The notes beneath the pieces are model-generated. The model saw only the letters and a program-made list of their open reading frames with translations. It did no database searches and was not told where the DNA came from. This document shows positions 54,680-64,000 of a stretch of DNA of 64,000 nt, in pieces. The stretch is taken from NCBI GenBank assembly GCA_023548195.1, contig JAJHZJ010000013.1, positions 2,179,001-2,243,000 on the forward strand, read 5' to 3'. Source of the stretch: Bettongia penicillata ogilbyi. Taxonomy: Eukaryota; Chordata; Mammalia; Diprotodontia; Potoroidae. Each line of letters starts with the position of its first letter. Position 1 is the stretch's first letter. Position numbers and translations under genes: made by a program.

Positions 54680-55010
54680 ATCAGATCGCACAGAGTCAAA
54701 AAAATATTAAAAGGACATACTTAATATTTCTAGATTGTAGCACTGATATATGTATGAGTGAACCAGCATAAAAACTCTCACCTAAATTTAAAAAACACAG
54801 ATGTATCAAGAGAAAACATGTTAGGAATGTGAGGGGAGGAGGAGGGAAGAAGTTCAGTCTATTTCAAGTCTACCAATCTGAAGTCACCTCAGATAGTATT
54901 TATAAGTAGTAAAATTTACTTTGTATGTACTGTAGAAGGATTAGTGCTAGGGAGTCAGGGATCCTTAGCAATACAACTTTAACTTCATAAAAGTCAAAAG
55001 TGCCGGCTAA
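54680..55010. other. Unique intron
   Basis: Nothing recognised. Confidence 0.35.
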
Positions 55011-55014
55011 CTCA

Positions 55015-55195
55015 ATGTAGTGGCAAGAAGTCTAGGAACCAAGAAATCTGAGTTTTCCTCTGCATTGTAGCAATTAACTAGCTTAAGTCACTCCTGTGGG
55101 ACTCAGTTCTACTCCCTTTTGAAAAATCAAGAGAAAGATGATTATGTCCCTTCCCTAAGATTCTCTGAGCTGTGAAGTTTTATAATTTCAAGAAA
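55015..55195 (+). mobile_element. MIR SINE, diverged
   Basis: AAGTCTAGGAACCAAGAAAT, CTTAAGTCACTCCTGTGGGA, ATTCTCTGAGCTGTGAAG. Confidence 0.55.
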
Positions 55196-55199
55196 TTAG

Positions 55200-56260
55200 A
55201 GGTTACTTCCATGACTAAATTTTCTAGAAGAGACAAAAACTCATTCCTTTCTTTCTGCTTGGAAAAGCAAAACATACAGTGTGTGTACAATATGAAAGCA
55301 CAATCTGTACACATAAAGATCATGTAAATTTCTGCTTCTGGAAAAAGTTACATTTCTCTATAGAATATCTCTATATTAACAAGCTATTGTGGTCATGAAA
55401 TAGAATGAAGTGCATTTTTGTTGGCTAAAATACTAATTAGTCATTAATTGAAATTTTAAAATAATATATATGACAACAATACAAACAGAAAAAAACACCT
55501 AAAAACAAAAAAGTGAATGCTGCAAAATTATAAAGAACAAGAAAGGCCCAAAAGAACAGAAATGAGAAGAAAACCCTCAACTCCATCCCATCCCATGGAG
55601 GTTCATAAGTTTTGTACACTGTACCTCTTTTCAGATTTTTTTCAATGTATGCTCCCTTTTTTCTCTTTTTTTTTCTTTAAAAACATGCTATTTGTCATAT
55701 GACTCTGGAAGGGGGAGGGATACTGGGGAAATTTATGGTGCTATTTTTTTAAAAAGGCATCAGTAAGAACTTATTTTAAAATGCAAGTAAAAATAAACTT
55801 TTGAAAAGATGAGTTCAAAAACCACCCTATTGGTCTTCAAATAGCTAAGGATAACAAGTAAGGTATCAAATGTGTAATTGGACTGCTCGCTCTTTGCTAA
55901 AATTCCTCTCCTCTTCTGCATAAAACAACAGCCACAAGTTCAAAGACCACAAGTATTCTCTGGAACAGTGGTGGTATCCATGGTTGATCTCAACAGTTAC
56001 AAGAAAAATTTGTCATAAATTGAGTAATACATTTTCTGGAATTAACATGTTGCCCACCATTAACACAGTAATTTCAAAGCAATCACTGTTCAAAAGAGCA
56101 AAACAACACTCTGACGCTATTCATCAAAACACTGAAATCCTTTTTTTAAAACTAAAAAAGAAGTCGGGAGGTTAAATCTGCTGGAGAATAACTGTCTTCT
56201 TTACGTATCATGCATAAAGTAGTTTCTAACTCCAACATTCTGTGACTGCACAACTTCCTA
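55200..56260. other. Unique intron
   Basis: No exon or family recognised; a T-rich run at 55660-55680. Confidence 0.35.
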
Positions 56261-56264
56261 CCAT

Positions 56265-56435
56265 CAAAACATAGTGGACAAAGCACAAGCTGTGGTAAAG
56301 ACTTGGAGTTGGATGATCTGAGTTTGATTTCGTGAACTGTCATTTAAAAGACCGATCTTGGGCAATTCACTTCACTTCTGTGAGACCCAGTTTCCTTGTT
56401 TCTAAAATGAAGGTCATAGTATTTAGAACTGAAGG
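56265..56435 (+). mobile_element. MIR SINE
   Basis: AGACTTGGAGTTGGATGATC, GATCTTGGGCAATTCACTTC, TTGTTTCTAAAATGAAGGTC. Confidence 0.75.
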
Positions 56436-56460
56436 GGGATTTTTAAAAAATTATTTAATT

Positions 56461-56600
56461 CAGCGATTCTTAATCTGTTTTGTGTCATGAACCCCTTAAA
56501 GAATCTGGTGAAGGCTATGGAGATCTTCTCAGACTAATGCTTTTAAATGTCTAAAGTAAGATTACAAAGGAAACTAATTATACTGATATAAAGTTGTAGA
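56461..56600 (-). mobile_element. hAT MITE, same family as 10331-10588, reversed
   Basis: GATTCTTAATCTGTTTTGTG, GTCATGAACCCCTTAAAGAA, GGAGATCTTCTCAGACTAAT and TTTTAAATGTCTAAAGT are the complement of the right half of the 10331 copy. Confidence 0.65.
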
Positions 56601-56604
56601 GGAA

Positions 56605-56820
56605 GAACTAAGGCCCCAAATTAAGCAATATGATAAAAGTTCTTACAGGTAACAAGCAGAAGAGCTGGGAATTAAATTCAGGTCTTCTATAGCAACACTG
56701 TCTAACTACTTAAAAAGGTTACTGTGAAGCTCAAGAAATTGACTGTATACAAAGTGCTTTATGACACCTAAAGTGATAGAATATGCCTGCTATCAACATT
56801 ATTGTTATTACCGCTACAAA
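56605..56820. mobile_element. MIR fragments in both orientations
   Basis: 56605-56700 (GGAATTAAATTCAGGTCTTC) reversed, 56720-56815 (AGTGCTTTATGACACCTAAA) forward tail. Confidence 0.5.
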
Positions 56821-56849
56821 AGCTGACTGTAAATTTCTAGGTTATATGA

Positions 56850-58505
56850 CAAGAGGAGATTATCCCCCAGGAGTTCAAGGATGCCTCCACTGTCTATCTC
56901 TGTAAAGATAAAGGGAATTTGTCTGGGACAATCACAGGGGGATCTCTCTCTTGGTCATTGCTGGCAAAACTCTAGCTTGCTAGAGTCCTCCTTAATAGGC
57001 TGATCCTTCACCTGGAAGATGGTCACATACCTGAGAGCCAGTGTGGCTTCAGAAAGGGCTGAGGAACAGTTGATATGATGTTTGCTGCCCAACAACTCCA
57101 GGAGAAATGCCAGGAGCAGAACAGAGGTCTATACACAAGATTTGTAGATCTGACGAAGGCCTTTGACACTGTTAATCATGAGGGCTTATGGAAAATTATG
57201 TCAAAATTGGTTGCCCAGAGAAGTTCATCAGCATTTTACATCAATTTAATGATGGCATATTTGCCTGGGTTCTGGATAGTGGACAATGCTTTCATGCCTT
57301 CCCAGTCACCAATGGAGTGAAACAGGGTTGTGTGCTTGCTCCCATGCTTTTTTTAGCATGATGTTTTCAGCCATGTTGACAAACGCTTTTAATGAGGATG
57401 AACATGGCATCAAGGTCAATTACTGTACCAATGGTAAGTTCTTCAATGTGAAAAGGCCACAAGCCAAGGCCAAAGTGGAGGGAGTGTTGGTGTAGGATTT
57501 TCTGTTTGCAGATGATTGTGCATTCAATGCAGCCTCTGAAACTGAGATGCAACAATGTATGGGTCACTTCTCTGCTCCCTGGGCTAATTTTGGTCTAATA
57601 ATTAAGACCAAGAAAACACAGGTGATCCATCAGCCACCACCACACCATCCATACATAGAACCATTGGTTACAACAAATGGAAAAGTTTTGAATGCTGTGA
57701 ATAAGTTCTCTTACAGTGTACTTTCCATGGACGTACACACTGACAATGAGGTTGATGCATATGTTGCCAGAGCTAGCTCAGCATTTGCAAGGCTCCGAAG
57801 AAGAGCTTGGGAGAGAAGAGGTATTAGATTGAATACCAAATTGAAGTTCTACAGAGCCATTGTGCTGAATTCATTGTTATATGCTTGTGAAACATGGACA
57901 GTCTGCCAGCGCCATGCCAGGAAACTGAATCACTTCCATTTGAACTGTCTTAGGAAGATTCTGAGGATCACCTGGCAGGATAAGGTACCAGACACTGAAG
58001 TCCTTGCTCGAGCTGACCTGCCAACCATTCAAACTATGCTTCAGAGAGTGCAACTCTGATGGGCTGGTCACGTGGTTCAAATGCAAATGCACGCTTGCCA
58101 AAAAGACTATTTTATGGAGAACTTGCATGGGGAAGGCAATCACATGGTGGCCAGAAGAAATTATACAAGGACACTCTCAAGGTCTCTCTCAAGAATTTTG
58201 GATGTGACTGTGTAACATGGGAGACACTGACACAGGGCTCAGCATGGCGTGCCCACATCAGAAAGGATTCTGTGCTCTTTGAGCAAAGCAGAACTGAGAT
58301 AGTACAAAGTAAAAAAAAGATGCACAAATTTAGGGTATGCACTCCAAATATTCAAATGGACTGTCTGTGCCCAACCTGTGATAAAGCATTCTGAGCTCAC
58401 ATTGGTCCAATCAGTCACAGTCAGACACACTGAAAATTCACTTTATCATGGTGATATCATTTTGGTCCTCTTGAAAGATGAAGCACAACAACCAGAACCA
58501 GAACC
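56850..58505 (+). mobile_element. RTE-like non-LTR retrotransposon, 5'-truncated
   Basis: The element starts inside the reverse transcriptase gene (no endonuclease) and runs through the C-terminal domain to its 3' tail (GATATCATTTTGGTCCTCTT + GAAAGATGAAGCACAACAA). I call it RTE-like from protein style (GFRKG, FVDLTKAFDTVN, FADD, CETWT) and from the tail shared with SINEs; a Jockey-like clade cannot be excluded by eye. Antisense to FOXN3. A second 3' fragment lies at 2976-3447. Confidence 0.85.
56865..58330 (+). pseudogene. Reverse transcriptase gene of the RTE-like element, broken
   Basis: Its product would copy element RNA at the target site. Visible blocks in order: SQCGFRKG (about 57036-57059), then a TGA at 57060-57062; FVDLTKAFDTVN (57140-57175); a region after 57205 in a shifted frame; TNGVKQGCVLAP-type sequence (57309-57344) with a further shift; SMMFSAMLTNAF; then a TAG at 57494-57496 just before FLFADDC (57500-57520), which keeps the catalytic FADD. 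Downstream, WERRG (57809), LLYACETWT (57877), RHARKLNHFH and ILRITWQDK are well kept. At least two stops and two frameshifts make it inactive. Codons are intact enough to read by eye, so divergence is moderate. Confidence 0.85.
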
Positions 58506-58509
58506 ACCA

Positions 58510-58880
58510 GAACTATCATTGCTACTGATGAGGATCTGGCCATATAACCCCATTCTTCAAAGGCACAACACAGGACTCATTTCTAAGGAAAACTGCCGTT
58601 CCACAAGTTCTTTTTCTTACTTCAATTGTCAAATTTCTTTGGTGAGAGCACAAGAAGGATTCTACTCTTTAGAACACAAAAGCAAGAGTCTAGTGGACTG
58701 GGCAATGGAGGAAAGATTAACACTGAAGGAGAATAAACAGAAAAGAGACAGATAAGACACCCAGAGACAACTGAGGGAGACAGAGATTACAATAGTCGCA
58801 CGCACTGGGAAATAAAGGGGTAAGTTTGGATAAGTGTCAAGGATTGGGCAGGAAAGAACTGAAATGAAGAGTCAGGGCTC
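58510..58880. other. Unique intron
   Basis: No recognised feature after the RTE end. Confidence 0.35.
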
Positions 58881-58884
58881 TGAG

Positions 58885-59118
58885 CAGCTAGAGGGGAAGA
58901 GTTCCACAACTCTGGAGTCAAGAGAACCTGAGTTCAAATCTAACCTCAGACACTTATTAGCTATGTGATCCTGGGCAAGTCTTAATCCTGCTTGCCTCAG
59001 TTTCTTCATCTGTAAAATGAGCTTGAGAAGGAATGGAAAGCCACTCCAGCATCTTTGCCAAGAAAGTCCCAAATGGGGTCAGAGAGAGCAAGACAAGAAT
59101 GAAATAACTCAACAACAA
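58885..59118 (+). mobile_element. MAR1-type CORE-SINE, full length
   Basis: CTGGAGTCAAGAGAACCTGA, TATGTGATCCTGGGCAAGTC, TTTGCCAAGAAAGTCCCAAA, TGAAATAACTCAACAAC. Confidence 0.9.
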
Positions 59119-59129
59119 AGAAGCACACT

Positions 59130-61320
59130 ACCAATGCATAGCTGGTTACTTACTGCTTGCTTTCTAATGAAGATAGTTTAAGTAAAATGTACAGTACCAC
59201 AGAACAATGGAAAATAAATTATTATAAGACAGATGTGCCCTGAAGATTCCAGTGAAGGAGCATCTCTAGAATGATGACCGTAACAGAAATATCCTCAAGT
59301 TTCCCAAACAGTTGTTATCAGGTAGAAAAGAAAGTCTATTATCTTTATTCCTAAAACCCACTGATTAAGCAAGAAACTCTAAGGACAGTGAGATTTTTTT
59401 AATCTCATATTTAGTAGTCATCACCATAAACAATATTATAAATATGTGAAACCATAACCTCCAAATTACTTACAATGTTAAAAAGGTAATTTGCATGAAC
59501 AAAAATAACCAAGTGTTCCTGTTTATTTCTCTGTTCTCTTCCACTCTATTTTTCTTCCCTGTATATATTTATGGGAGGGGAGGAGAGATTTTTTTTTTTT
59601 TTGCTCTTAATCTATTAATCTTGACTTGTCACTTGAAGAGGCTGTATGAAGAAAACTCCAAAGGGACTCTAGTGGGCCCTGAGAGCAAAGCCTTTTGAAC
59701 TGCTGAAGGAATTCTGGAGATTACCTAGATTTTACCCTCTCCTTTTTACCCCTAAAGAAACCATGACTCAGAGAGCAATTGCTGAGTTTGCACTAAAATT
59801 TAGAAATTACAGACAGCAACTGTTCTTCCCTTCAGCAGGTAGAAACAACTAAGCTTAGCACATAGTTAACAATTGTTAGTTAAGATAGGAAGCTACTAGG
59901 CTGGCCTGATTCTTTCTCCCATCTTCCTCAAACTAAAGGACTCCAATACTGGGTCAACTTCTCTCTCAAGATCACTTTCCTGATTTCTTCTAGAAGATTA
60001 TGCCTAAAGGAAGTTCTTATGTCCATGGGCCTCTCTGTCTCCTCTCCTGTGGCATGATAGAACTCATTCCCTCTCCTGTGCCTTACAGGTAAATATGTCT
60101 TTTAAAATTTATCCAAAGGCTCCAATTCTGTTCCTCATCCCCAGGGATACTTTAAGGTCAAGCAAGTCAAACTCCCATAGTCTGGTTAAGTTTTAGAGAC
60201 AGAATCAGAACCCTGCTCTCCTACTGTGTAGTTCAAGAGTCTCCCTAGGACAACCTCACTGTTTTAGAATGAACTTTCTCAGATCTTTATTCAACAATCC
60301 AAGAGGCATGTGACGATCTAAAGATGAGACCAACTATTGGAAAAGTGCTTTGAGAAAGTAAAGAATTCCACAGAATGATATCATTATTCAAGAAAACAAA
60401 ACCTCCCAGAATGAATCCATGATTTGTAATTTAAAAGAAAATACCTTCAAAACGAGCTTAGGAACCAAAGATAATGAATCTAGAGTTAATCAGGGTAGGC
60501 ACTTAGTTAAGTAAAAAATCCTTTAAGTGTCCTCAAGATACACTTATCTCTGCTTCTGGGACAAGTTAAGTTTTCTCCATATCTCATCTCTACCAACAAG
60601 CAGGATTAGATCTTCTGCTAGTGTCATGAAAGACTTGACTGTTTTTTATTTAAGGACTGTAATCCTAATTAGTTACTACACACAGCAGCACCTACCAGCT
60701 CAGAAAACTAAGTAACAGCATGGGCATCTTAAAAGACTAATAACACATAAAATAAATTTGATGGGTCTGTCATGTTTTGAAAAATCACAAAAGTCACAGA
60801 CTTTTCACACTATGTGATTCATTAACAAAAAAGTCAATACAATCAACAACTCAAAAAGGGGACATAAAAATACCAATAGAAAAAAGACTTCGTAAACTAC
60901 TCAAATTTAAGTCACATCTAAATAGTGGCCCTTGAGAGAACCTAAGAAAAGGTTGAATGAAGGTGACAAATGTCACAACAAACAGCTGACCATGAATCAG
61001 GGACAGATTACATTTCCAACCCAACTACCAATCGCCATTAAGAAGTTGAGCAAAGAATTTACTTCATAATGGCCTCAGCTTCCCCTTTTGTAAAATGGGG
61101 GCAGGGACCTAAGTTTTAGGGGAACTGATTCCATTTCTAATTGCCTATGAGGCTGTGAGAAGATCTCCTAAGACAAATAACAATAATAGGACACCAAGAA
61201 AACAATTATTTATAAAGGAATAAAACAGTTCTATAATTAGATTGACATACCATAATAGTGTTCATTAAGCAAAGAACACAGAGTAATTTCAAAAATGGGG
61301 TGTGGACCTCATCCATATTC
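59130..61320. other. Repeat-poor intron
   Basis: Only weak MIR-like traces (59690-59860, 60985-61160). No exon or promoter found; open frames are short and without domains. Confidence 0.4.
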
Positions 61321-61329
61321 AGCCTTCTA

Positions 61330-62605
61330 ACTGTAGCTGTACACTCCCAAGGTTCCACTGAGTCCTCTTTTCTTTCTACCGTCTATGATCTTACCCATTC
61401 CCGAGGGTTCAATTAGCAGTTCTAGACAGATGACTCCCAACTCCACATTACCATCCCTCATCTCTGCCCCATTGCCTGGTCCTACATCTCCAATTTCCTG
61501 CTTATCATCTCCACCTATACATCCTACAAATACTTCAGACTCAAAATATCCCAAAGAGAGAACATTAACTTTCCCTCCAAACCCATTCTTCTTCCTATCT
61601 TCCCTATTTCTGTCGAGGGCATCATCATCCTTCTAGTCACCCACAGTTCTCTTTTCTCCTCTCTCTTCATACGGCTGCCACTCTTTTTGAGGTTCTCATT
61701 ACCTTTCTCTTCTAACTGGTCTCCTACCTCAGGTCTATCTGATCTCCAATCTATGTTGCCAAAGTGATAATTTTTCAAACACAGGTCTAACCATGTCACC
61801 CCTTACTCAAAAAGTTCCAGTGACTCACTGTATAGAATGAAATACAAATCCCTGTTTGGCATTAAAAACACTTCACAATCTGGCTCAGCCTCCATTTCCA
61901 GACTTCTTATATGTTAATTCCTGTCACATAATTCTACCTTCCAGTCATCCTGCCATACTTGCCTTTCTTCATACACAACATTCCAAGCCTGTGATAAAGC
62001 ACAGAAAAGAGGCTTTTTCTCATTCCTGAAATGCCTACTTTCCTCTCTTACCATCTCTTAGGATCCCTAGCTCCTTTCAAAGTTCAGCTCAAGTGCCACC
62101 TCCTACAGGACATGGTACCTGATTCCCCCACCCTGATGACAGCTAAATGGTACAGTGGAAACAGCACTGGACTTGGAGTCAAGAAGTCCTGAGTTCAAAT
62201 TAGTCTTCAGATGCTTACTAGCTCTGTACTCCAGGCAAATCAATTACCCTCTATCTACCTCAGTTTCCTGCACTGCAAAACTGTGACTAATAATAGCACC
62301 TACCTAACAGGGTTGTTGTGAGGATCACTTGAGACAAAGTGCTTAGTTATGCCTGACATACAATAGGGGCTTAATGTTTGTCTCCTTCCTTTCCCACCTG
62401 CTACTGCTTGTCCTCCCTAAAATATCTTCAATTAACTTTGTATATGTTTCAAATTGAATTTTAGTTTTACATGTTGTCTCTCCCAAGAGAACATGAGCTC
62501 CTGGAGGGCAAGGGTTATTTTTTTTTTTTGCTTTTTACCCCCCAATACCTAGCAGAGTGCCTAGTACATAGCAGATGCTTCATAAATTACTGCTGACTGA
62601 TAAAC
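61330..62605 (+). mobile_element. Long L2 LINE (ORF2 C-terminal part and 3'UTR), split
   Basis: The forward strand keeps L2 phrases: CAGATGACTCCCAACTCCAC, TATCTTCCCTATTTCTGTCG + AGGGCATCATCATCC, ACCATGTCACCCCTTACTCA, CTTCACAATCTGGCTCAGCC, CAAGTGCCACCTCCTACAGG, then CTCCTGGAGGGCAAGGGTTA and GTGCCTAGTACATAGCAGAT. A peptide with LLIISTYTS and FPSKP, then FPISVEG, is readable in one frame. A SINE splits it at 62138-62395. Confidence 0.85.
62138..62395 (+). mobile_element. Marsupial MIR/CORE-SINE inserted in L2
   Basis: GACAGCTAAATGGTACAGTG, GACTTGGAGTCAAGAAGTCC, CAGGGTTGTTGTGAGGATCA. Full length; L2 resumes at about 62397. Confidence 0.85.
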
Positions 62606-63364
62606 AATAGAATCTATAAGAGCACAAACTGCTGAATTTTTATTATTGTTTCTTCTAAACACAACACCATCTAAAAGGTCAAGATAGTTTTTCAGCATGT
62701 CATGAAGATGCTTTTGTGTATTAAAATAACCTAAATTTTCATCATCTCCTCGAGTGGATTTCTGACCAGCAGTATAGAAGTAGTGACAACACAGAGGTTA
62801 TAAGGAGAAAAAAGACTGGTGGTCATTTTTGTCAAGGGAGTTGGTATTTTTGTATGCATATATTCACGTTTATTTTACTGTTTTAAGTTCCCAGAATACT
62901 ATGAAACCTCCTCAATGAAAGGCAGTCATTCAAAAGAGAATATCTGGCTGTGACATAGGAATGGAGAGCTGGCCCCACGTGGCTATAAGTCCCACTTCTG
63001 AAACAAACTGTTTCTGAGACCTTGGAGAAGCTCCTTAATCTTGGAAAATCCCTGACCCAGGCAATTCTAAAACAAAGAGTTGAAAAAAAGGTACCTACCT
63101 GAAATCAAGGAGATAGTTTCCTCACCTGGGAGTCCCTATCCTAACAATTTATACTCAAAAAATAAAACTCTTGTTGCCCATTTATTGCCCTATATTGCCG
63201 AGGTCATTACAAAGAGTTAATGTGCAATGATTTAATCCATCAGAATACATACCTCTGATAGGTGCTGCCATTGGATCCAGAAATGATTCAGCAAAGTAAA
63301 CTGAAATGAATTGAATTTGGTAAAGTATAGCTCTCTCAATGACTTTGTTACACATTACCTCCAA
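62606..63364. other. Unique intron
   Basis: No recognised feature. Confidence 0.35.
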
Positions 63365-63545
63365 AGTCCACCTTTTTTCTCTCTCATAATTTTAAATTTA
63401 ATTTTTTTCAGTAAACAAAAATCCATTTTCTCTCCCTTCCACCTCCCCTATAACAAAAAGCAAAAAACAAAACTCTTGTAACAAATATATATAGTCAAGC
63501 AAAACAAATTACCTAATTGGTCATGCATTAAAAAAAAAAGGGTTT
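63365..63545 (-). mobile_element. L1 LINE 3' end
   Basis: AAAATCCATTTTCTCTCCCT + TCCACCTCCCCTATAAC, then AAAACTCTTGTAACAAATAT + AGTCAAGCAAAACAAATT, a known marsupial L1 3'UTR pattern, reversed. Confidence 0.65.
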
Positions 63546-64000
63546 CATTCTGCACCTGAGTCCAAGAGCACAAAGCCCATTGTAAAATCCCAATATTCTT
63601 CTAGCAACACTGCACACCTGAGAATCACAGAACACTCCAAGCTCAGATTTAGTCCAAACACAGGTGATCCAAAGGACAAGACCATTGTTGGAGGCAAGTG
63701 GATTGCTAAGGGCAAGTAATAAAAACCAGCATCAGGTACTCTTAGGACTTGTCAGTTACTTGGAAAGACAGAAGGGTATCAGGAACATAATAATCACAAA
63801 ATACAAAACGATCCAGAAGAATGACCATAGTACACTAGGCAAGATTTTCTTTGGAGAATTTATGGAAAGCCATGAACAAGAGATGATAAACAATGACAAA
63901 CCATGGGAAGAGGATTCTCTCTATATCGAGGAAAGGAGCAACCACACTAATGAAATCACATCAGCTATTTCTGGCAGTGCAGAGAGGGTGAAGAAACACA
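63546..64000. other. Unique intron at the right edge
   Basis: No family or exon recognised. Confidence 0.35.

Larger units (their letters stand above)
1..64000 (-). other. FOXN3: Interior of the FOXN3 gene (mostly intron)
   Basis: A single FOXN3 exon on the minus strand places the window inside this gene. The first coding exon (N-terminus and most of the forkhead domain) should lie to the right of 64000, and the later exons to the left of position 1. I looked for peptide matches to the remaining forkhead region and the C-terminal exons and saw none. Human FOXN3 is known to have very large introns, which fits. That the whole window belongs to the transcription unit is inference from one exon. 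Confidence 0.8.

Overview
The window looks like a piece of a marsupial nuclear genome. It is AT-rich and CpG-poor, without bacterial-style gene density, and is packed with mammalian repeats (MIR, L2, CR1/L3). On top of these lie families typical of marsupials: tRNA-derived CORE-SINEs of the MAR1 type with a long conserved tail, marsupial-type L1 3' ends, an ORF1-only 'half-L1' (HAL1), and an RTE-like LINE with SINEs that share its 3' tail. I cannot name the species.

The only host protein-coding sequence I can support is one internal exon on the minus strand (14058-14194, 137 bp). It encodes the C-terminal end of a forkhead domain and the residues after it, and reads as FOXN3. The splice sites are clean: phase 0 entering, phase 2 leaving. 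I found no other FOXN3 exon, so the rest appears to be intron of a large gene read right to left; 14195-64000 is upstream intron and 1-14057 downstream intron. About 1.05 kb downstream of the exon (12850-13001) lies a cluster of RFX-type X-box motifs, two of them perfect 14-mers, in a locally CpG-rich patch. This is the best regulatory candidate. It sits in an island of about 2.9 kb around the exon with almost no recognisable repeats.

Left of the island (1-12.6 kb): L1 3' ends, an L2 split by an RTE 3' fragment, two copies of one hAT transposon, an ACC/ACT trinucleotide tract with an 83-bp duplication, and many MIRs. From 15.5 to 41.8 kb: three small mariner-type inverted-repeat elements, long antisense L2, a probable degraded L1 5' region, an L1 ORF2 3' segment, MAR1 SINEs (one with a clear target duplication inside L2), and repeat-poor stretches. 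From 41.9 to 44.8 kb: a full-length HAL1 of 2.88 kb with a 9-bp target duplication, inserted into an MIR3-type SINE. From 45 to 64 kb: a possible Z-DNA tract, hAT remnants, SINEs with RTE-like tails, an AT-rich expansion, an L2 with an inverted internal block, a 5'-truncated RTE-like reverse transcriptase gene (56.85-58.5 kb), and a long L2 split by a SINE.

Nothing here forms an operon, defence locus, CRISPR array or other multigene system. The functional content is one FOXN3 exon and its probable cis-elements. The evolutionary interest is in transposon partnerships: the RTE with its SINE tails, and the HAL1 without ORF2. All repeat family names come from recalled consensus features and were not checked against a library; repeat ends are approximate, usually within 10-30 bp.
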